The notes under the pieces were generated by a model. The model was not told the DNA's origin and did no database searches. It worked only from the letters and a program-made list of their open reading frames with translations. A stretch of 41,071 nucleotides of DNA. Origin: Deltaproteobacteria bacterium (GTDB lineage: Bacteria; Desulfobacterota; GWC2-55-46; JAJCZF01). The position numbers and the translations under genes are program-made. The stretch is taken from NCBI GenBank assembly GCA_029262475.1, contig JAJCZG010000029.1, forward strand, positions 1-41,071. The letters run 5' to 3'. Within the stretch, counting starts at the first letter, position 1. Each line of letters opens with the position of its first letter. This document shows, piece by piece, positions 37,688-41,071 of the stretch.

Positions 37688-39607
37688 ATGTCTGTGAAAG
37701 ACTTTAAAATGCTATTTGATATAGGGACGATTAAGCACTTAGGTATTCATATGTATTCGACCCTTCCTCCGGTGATCGGCGAACTGGTATCAAACGCATG
37801 GGATGCGGATACGGAGGTTGTTGAAATCACGATCCCTGACGGACCACTTAACGACGACTCTGAGATTGTCGTATATGACAATGGTTGTGGAATGTCGGAC
37901 GAGGAGGTGCGCCTAGCTTACCTTATTGTCGGTCGAGACAGGAGAAAAGACGACGATGACGCACCAACTGCAAAATATGGCCGGGCTGTAATGGGAAGAA
38001 AAGGTATCGGTAAATTCTCGGCTTTTGGCATCGCCAGCGAAATAGAAATTGAGACCGTAAAGGAAGGGAAAACTTCCAGGTTTATTATGAATTATGAAGA
38101 GCTGGAGAAGTATGCTGAGAAGCGTGAGTACTTAATGCCTCCTCTTGAGGCGAGCGGAAAAGTAAAAACAGGGACCAAGATCACTCTACGCAATATTAAT
38201 AAGTATAGAAGTAGAAGTATCTCCGTTCCGAATTTGAGGCGAGGGCTCGCCAGACGGTTCTCTATTATTGCCGAGGAGAAAAACTTTGCCGTATCAATTA
38301 ACGGTAAGAAGATAACACTTGAAGAGAGAGACCTGCAAAGGTCGCTAGATCTTGACACAGATGGGAACAAATACCTGTGGGAAATAAATGACGAAGAAAT
38401 CAAGCCTGAGACAGGCTGGACCGTGAAAGGATGGATAGGTGCCCTAAAACGTACGGACTCTGCGGGAGACGATATTCAACGTGGCATAGTAATCATGGCG
38501 CGTGGGAAATTGGTTCAAGAACCGTTTGTTTTCGATGCAACGGTAGGGCAACAATATGCTCTCTCGTACTTGGTCGGGGAACTTCACGCCGAATTCGTTG
38601 ATGCTTCGGAAGACACCATTGGAACGACAAGAAATTGCTTGGTATGGGATACGGACAGGAACAGCGCATTTAAGGAGTGGGGGGAAAAGAAGGTTAATAA
38701 AATTGCTAGAGAATGGGCAGAGAAAAGAAAAAAGGATAACGAGAAAAAGTTGAAAGAAAACTCTTTCTATCTGACGTTCTCCGACAAAGCGAAAGAATTT
38801 GAGAATAGAAGGTCCGTTAAGATTGCCGACAAATTGATCAGAGAGGTGGCGGTCAACAACCCTTTGGCTGAGGACAAAGAAATGGCCTCGGTAGTTACTA
38901 TGTGTTTAAACTTCCTAGAGTTTGACGCTTTTCGTGAGTTGTCCGAGGACTTGATGGAGTCCGATTTAGAAGAAGTGGCGCGTATCGTTGACTTATTCAA
39001 GGAGTGGGAGATAGTCGAAGCCAAAGAGATGATGCGCGTAACCGAAGGACGAATAAATACGATAGAGAAACTTCAAAACTTGATAGACGGAAACGCATTG
39101 GAGGTACCTACTCTCCACAACTTTCTGAAAGAATTCCCGTGGGTTCTGGATCCTCGTTGGACTTTGGTTGAGGACGAAGTCAGGTATAGCGACTTGTTAA
39201 GAGAAAAATTTCCAGAAAGTAACGAAATCCCTGAGAAAGACAGGCGTATAGATTTTCTCTGTGTCGCTGAAAGCAATAGCGTAATAGTTGTCGAAATAAA
39301 ACGTCCAAAATTTAAGGCTTCGAAAAAAGAGCTGCTGCAGTTAGAAGAATATGTGCTCTTTATGCGTGACCATATTACTCAATCAACAGACCCCTCCGTA
39401 AGGAAGGATGAAGTTATAGGGTACTTGTTATGTGGTGAACTTGTGGATACTAGCTTCGTAAGAGAAAAACGAAAAACTTTCACAAAAGACAATATTTTCA
39501 TAAGGCTCTATAGCGATTTATTGAAAATGGTCAAAGACAACCATAAGGAATTTCTGAACAGGTATATCAAACTAAGTGAAGCCAAAAAAAAAGCGCTTCA
39601 ACCCTAG
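37688..39607 (+). CDS. GHKL ATPase fused to C-terminal PDDEXK nuclease
   Basis: A 639-aa protein from ATG 37688 (AAAGGA before it). Residues 1-200 are a Bergerat/GHKL ATPase: ELVSNAWDAD (E32, N36), DNGCGM (64-69) and GRKGIGK (103-109). A long helical middle (330-500) follows. The C-terminal part has D522, VVEIK (E536, K538) and Q551-L-E-E-Y, a PDDEXK nuclease core of the DUF4263/Shedu-like kind. MORC/MutL-like GHKL ATPases are known to associate with restriction-modification genes. It probably cuts DNA in an ATP-gated way, with the C5 methylase as protection. The Dcm stop overlaps its leader. Confidence 0.8.
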   Translation: MSVKDFKMLFDIGTIKHLGIHMYSTLPPVIGELVSNAWDADTEVVEITIPDGPLNDDSEIVVYDNGCGMSDEEVRLAYLIVGRDRRKDDDDAPTAKYGRAVMGRKGIGKFSAFGIASEIEIETVKEGKTSRFIMNYEELEKYAEKREYLMPPLEASGKVKTGTKITLRNINKYRSRSISVPNLRRGLARRFSIIAEEKNFAVSINGKKITLEERDLQRSLDLDTDGNKYLWEINDEEIKPETGWTVKGWIGALKRTDSAGDDIQRGIVIMARGKLVQEPFVFDATVGQQYALSYLVGELHAEFVDASEDTIGTTRNCLVWDTDRNSAFKEWGEKKVNKIAREWAEKRKKDNEKKLKENSFYLTFSDKAKEFENRRSVKIADKLIREVAVNNPLAEDKEMASVVTMCLNFLEFDAFRELSEDLMESDLEEVARIVDLFKEWEIVEAKEMMRVTEGRINTIEKLQNLIDGNALEVPTLHNFLKEFPWVLDPRWTLVEDEVRYSDLLREKFPESNEIPEKDRRIDFLCVAESNSVIVVEIKRPKFKASKKELLQLEEYVLFMRDHITQSTDPSVRKDEVIGYLLCGELVDTSFVREKRKTFTKDNIFIRLYSDLLKMVKDNHKEFLNRYIKLSEAKKKALQP

Positions 39608-39646
39608 CCTTATACCCCCCTCTACCGTTCCCCCTGAAAACGATAA

Positions 39647-39675
39647 TTGACAGACCTTCCTCTTAGTTATATCTT
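39647..39675 (+). promoter_or_regulatory. integrase promoter
   Basis: TTGACA (39647-39652), 17 bases, TATCTT (39670-39675), about 55 bases before the GTG start. Suitable for a low, constitutive supply of integrase. Confidence 0.6.
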
Positions 39676-39729
39676 TCCATGTATGATGAATAGCTATCTC
39701 TACGGACTCATACAGGCGGGGATCTGAAC

Positions 39730-40866
39730 GTGCCCCACCTCTACTCACATAAAAGCTCCGGCTGGCGCGTACACTATCGCGTCTACTTCTCCGACGGCAC
39801 CCATGTCGATAAGGCCCGCTACGCAAAGCAGAAGGCCAAGGCGGGCCTCATCCTGCGCGAGGCAGGCACGCTGGAAGATCTCTCCAGGCGCGGCACCGTT
39901 ACTAACGACGAGATCGTCTTCTTCATCAACCAGAAATATATCACACCCGAAGAAGCCGGCGACATCCTCTCCGGAGCGCAGGGGCTGGCACTTACATGGA
40001 CGGAGCTCGAAAACAAGTACGCCGACTACTCGCGCCTCAATTGCACCACCTATACCCACTCATGCAATATTAGTAGGCTGAAGACAATCCTTGAGCATTT
40101 CACGCCGGACCGAATTCCCTCCGGCGTTACGGAAACGGATGTTGAGGACTACCTGAAGGAACGGAGCAGCCTGGTTAAGAGCGCGACCCTCAACAAAGAG
40201 CTCCACATTCTCCGCCGCCTGCTGGACCCGCTTGGCGATAAGAACCCGGCGCGGAAAGTAAAACCGCCGAAGATCAAGGAAGAGAGGGTACCAAGGCCGC
40301 TATGGGACGAAGAGATACTTCCCCTCATGAAAGCCCTCAGAAGCCATCGTAAGGGTCTCAGGGGCTACTTCAGGGCCATGGCATTGACCAGCCTCTACAC
40401 CGGAGCGAGGCCTTCCGAGGTGGTATCTCTCACGCGCAAGGATGTAAACCTCGATGCAGGCAGGATACATATCCAGGCGAAGGACGGCTATACGACCAAG
40501 ACAGGCAAGGCCCGGAGCCTCGATATTCACCCCAAGCTTGCTGTCCACCTGCGGGTATGCTTGAGAAAGGGAGGTAAATATCTCTTCGGAGGTGATCGGG
40601 CTCAGCTCTCCAAGTCCTTTATAAGACTCCTCCGCATGACAATGAAGGAAGCCGAACTCGATGGAGTTACGCCTTACTCCCTGCGCCATACCTTTATCAC
40701 GAGACTACTTAAAACAGGAGCGGGGCTGCCCTACGTCATGGAGGCGGCTGGCCATAGAAGACTGGCCACCACTACCAGGTACCTGCACGTCATCCCGTCC
40801 GACGACTCCCCGCTCAGGAGAATGAGCCTGAAGGCAGCACGGGAGCAGGCAAAACGAACACCATAA
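39730..40866 (+). CDS. int: phage integrase (tyrosine recombinase)
   Basis: A 378-aa integrase. The N-terminal arm-binding region (HLYSHKSSGWRVHYRVYF) precedes a core-binding domain (90-180) and a catalytic domain: R227 (TGARPSE), K260, R319 in PYSLRHTF (where the usual first His is Tyr316), H342 (AGHRR) and the nucleophile Y351 (TTTRYLHV). The start is GTG 39730 after GGCGGGGA. It lies next to tRNA-Glu, so that tRNA's 3' end is the likely attachment site. Downstream repeats resemble arm sites. Confidence 0.9.
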   Translation: MPHLYSHKSSGWRVHYRVYFSDGTHVDKARYAKQKAKAGLILREAGTLEDLSRRGTVTNDEIVFFINQKYITPEEAGDILSGAQGLALTWTELENKYADYSRLNCTTYTHSCNISRLKTILEHFTPDRIPSGVTETDVEDYLKERSSLVKSATLNKELHILRRLLDPLGDKNPARKVKPPKIKEERVPRPLWDEEILPLMKALRSHRKGLRGYFRAMALTSLYTGARPSEVVSLTRKDVNLDAGRIHIQAKDGYTTKTGKARSLDIHPKLAVHLRVCLRKGGKYLFGGDRAQLSKSFIRLLRMTMKEAELDGVTPYSLRHTFITRLLKTGAGLPYVMEAAGHRRLATTTRYLHVIPSDDSPLRRMSLKAAREQAKRTP

Positions 40867-40928
40867 AAAACACCATAAACCCTGAGATCATACCCCCTAA
40901 AACACTAAAAACACCACAAAAAACACCA
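40857..40928. repeat. integrase arm-site-like repeats
   Basis: Exact AACACCA at 40857-40863, 40869-40875, 40910-40916 and 40922-40928, plus a variant AACACTA at about 40901. They lie between the integrase stop and the tRNA, on the phage side of the presumed attachment site, as arm-type binding sites do. Confidence 0.5.
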
Positions 40929-41036
40929 CACTTTTGGGCGGGTACCCCCACATAAAACCACCATGTTCCGGGCAAAAAAATAGCCGCAACCACATGACTT
41001 CATTGAAAAGTCAAACAATTACAGCTACTTAAATTT

Positions 41037-41071
41037 TGGCGTCCCCAAGGGGAGTCGAACCCCTGTTGCCG
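41037..41071 (-). tRNA. tRNA-Glu, 3' part, and likely attachment site
   Basis: Read on the minus strand, the sequence gives a T-arm (AGGGG TTCGACT CCCCT), a 3' acceptor strand TGGGGAC, discriminator G and encoded CCA. It matches bacterial tRNA-Glu (5' GTCCCCA). The anticodon half lies beyond the window. The adjacent integrase makes this 3' end the probable attachment site. Confidence 0.85.

Noticed and set aside
39730-40866. Search for a second copy of the tRNA-Glu 3' end (attL) in the window
   Set aside because: No duplicate of the tRNA 3' segment was seen elsewhere, so the left boundary is placed outside the window.

Overview
The window is most of an integrated, tailed (siphovirus-type) prophage in a Gram-negative bacterium. 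At the right edge the phage integrase lies beside the 3' end of a host tRNA-Glu gene on the minus strand (41037-41071, CCA encoded). The left attachment site was not found, so the prophage continues past base 1. Base composition (G+C-rich core with many ATA codons and strong AGGAGG ribosome sites) suits an uncultured deltaproteobacterial or Nitrospirota-like host, but this is only an impression; no host gene apart from the tRNA is present.

Layout, right to left along the main minus-strand transcription units. (1) 18162 to 1, late genes in classical order: terminase small and large subunits, portal fused to a MuF domain, a small basic protein, protease fused to scaffold, decoration protein, major capsid protein, connector and tail-completion proteins, tail tube, tail chaperone with a -1 frameshift site, tape measure, distal tail and hub proteins, a tail-tip protein, then lysis genes (M15 endolysin, spanin-like coiled coil, 3TM holin). 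(2) 33195 to 18394, early genes: CII/CP76-like regulator, excisionase-like HTH, serine recombinase, zinc-finger/DUF1599 protein, SSB-like protein, CI-like HTH, DUF3820, nuclease, ASCH protein, several tiny membrane proteins, a 1001-aa primase-helicase, an iteron-bearing probable origin (21674-21936), a second tyrosine recombinase, a Mor-like activator, a D12 adenine methylase and a membrane-anchored cargo gene.

(3) Plus-strand units. A short island at 25046-26113 has a consensus promoter, a palindromic element and three small genes. From 34063 rightwards come the XRE repressor, three exported or membrane accessory proteins, and a defence-like module: a Vsr-family nuclease lacking the zinc ligands, a C5 cytosine methyltransferase, and a 639-aa GHKL ATPase with a C-terminal PDDEXK nuclease. 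The integrase and its arm-site-like repeats follow.

Working together: the repressor probably silences a strong minus-strand promoter at 34017-34046, holding the early genes off while the plus-strand cargo (exported proteins and the methylase/ATPase-nuclease module) stays available to the lysogen. On induction the early operon supplies replication proteins acting at the iteron region, then a Mor-type activator and the late genes. The most novel signals are the Vsr/C5-methylase/GHKL-PDDEXK trio; a structured leader ahead of the adenine methylase with 12-nt complementarity to that gene's ribosome site; the iteron origin flanked by a perfect 20-bp inverted repeat; a nest of 28-75 aa membrane proteins; and the A AAA AAC frameshift appending a four-cysteine domain to the tail chaperone.
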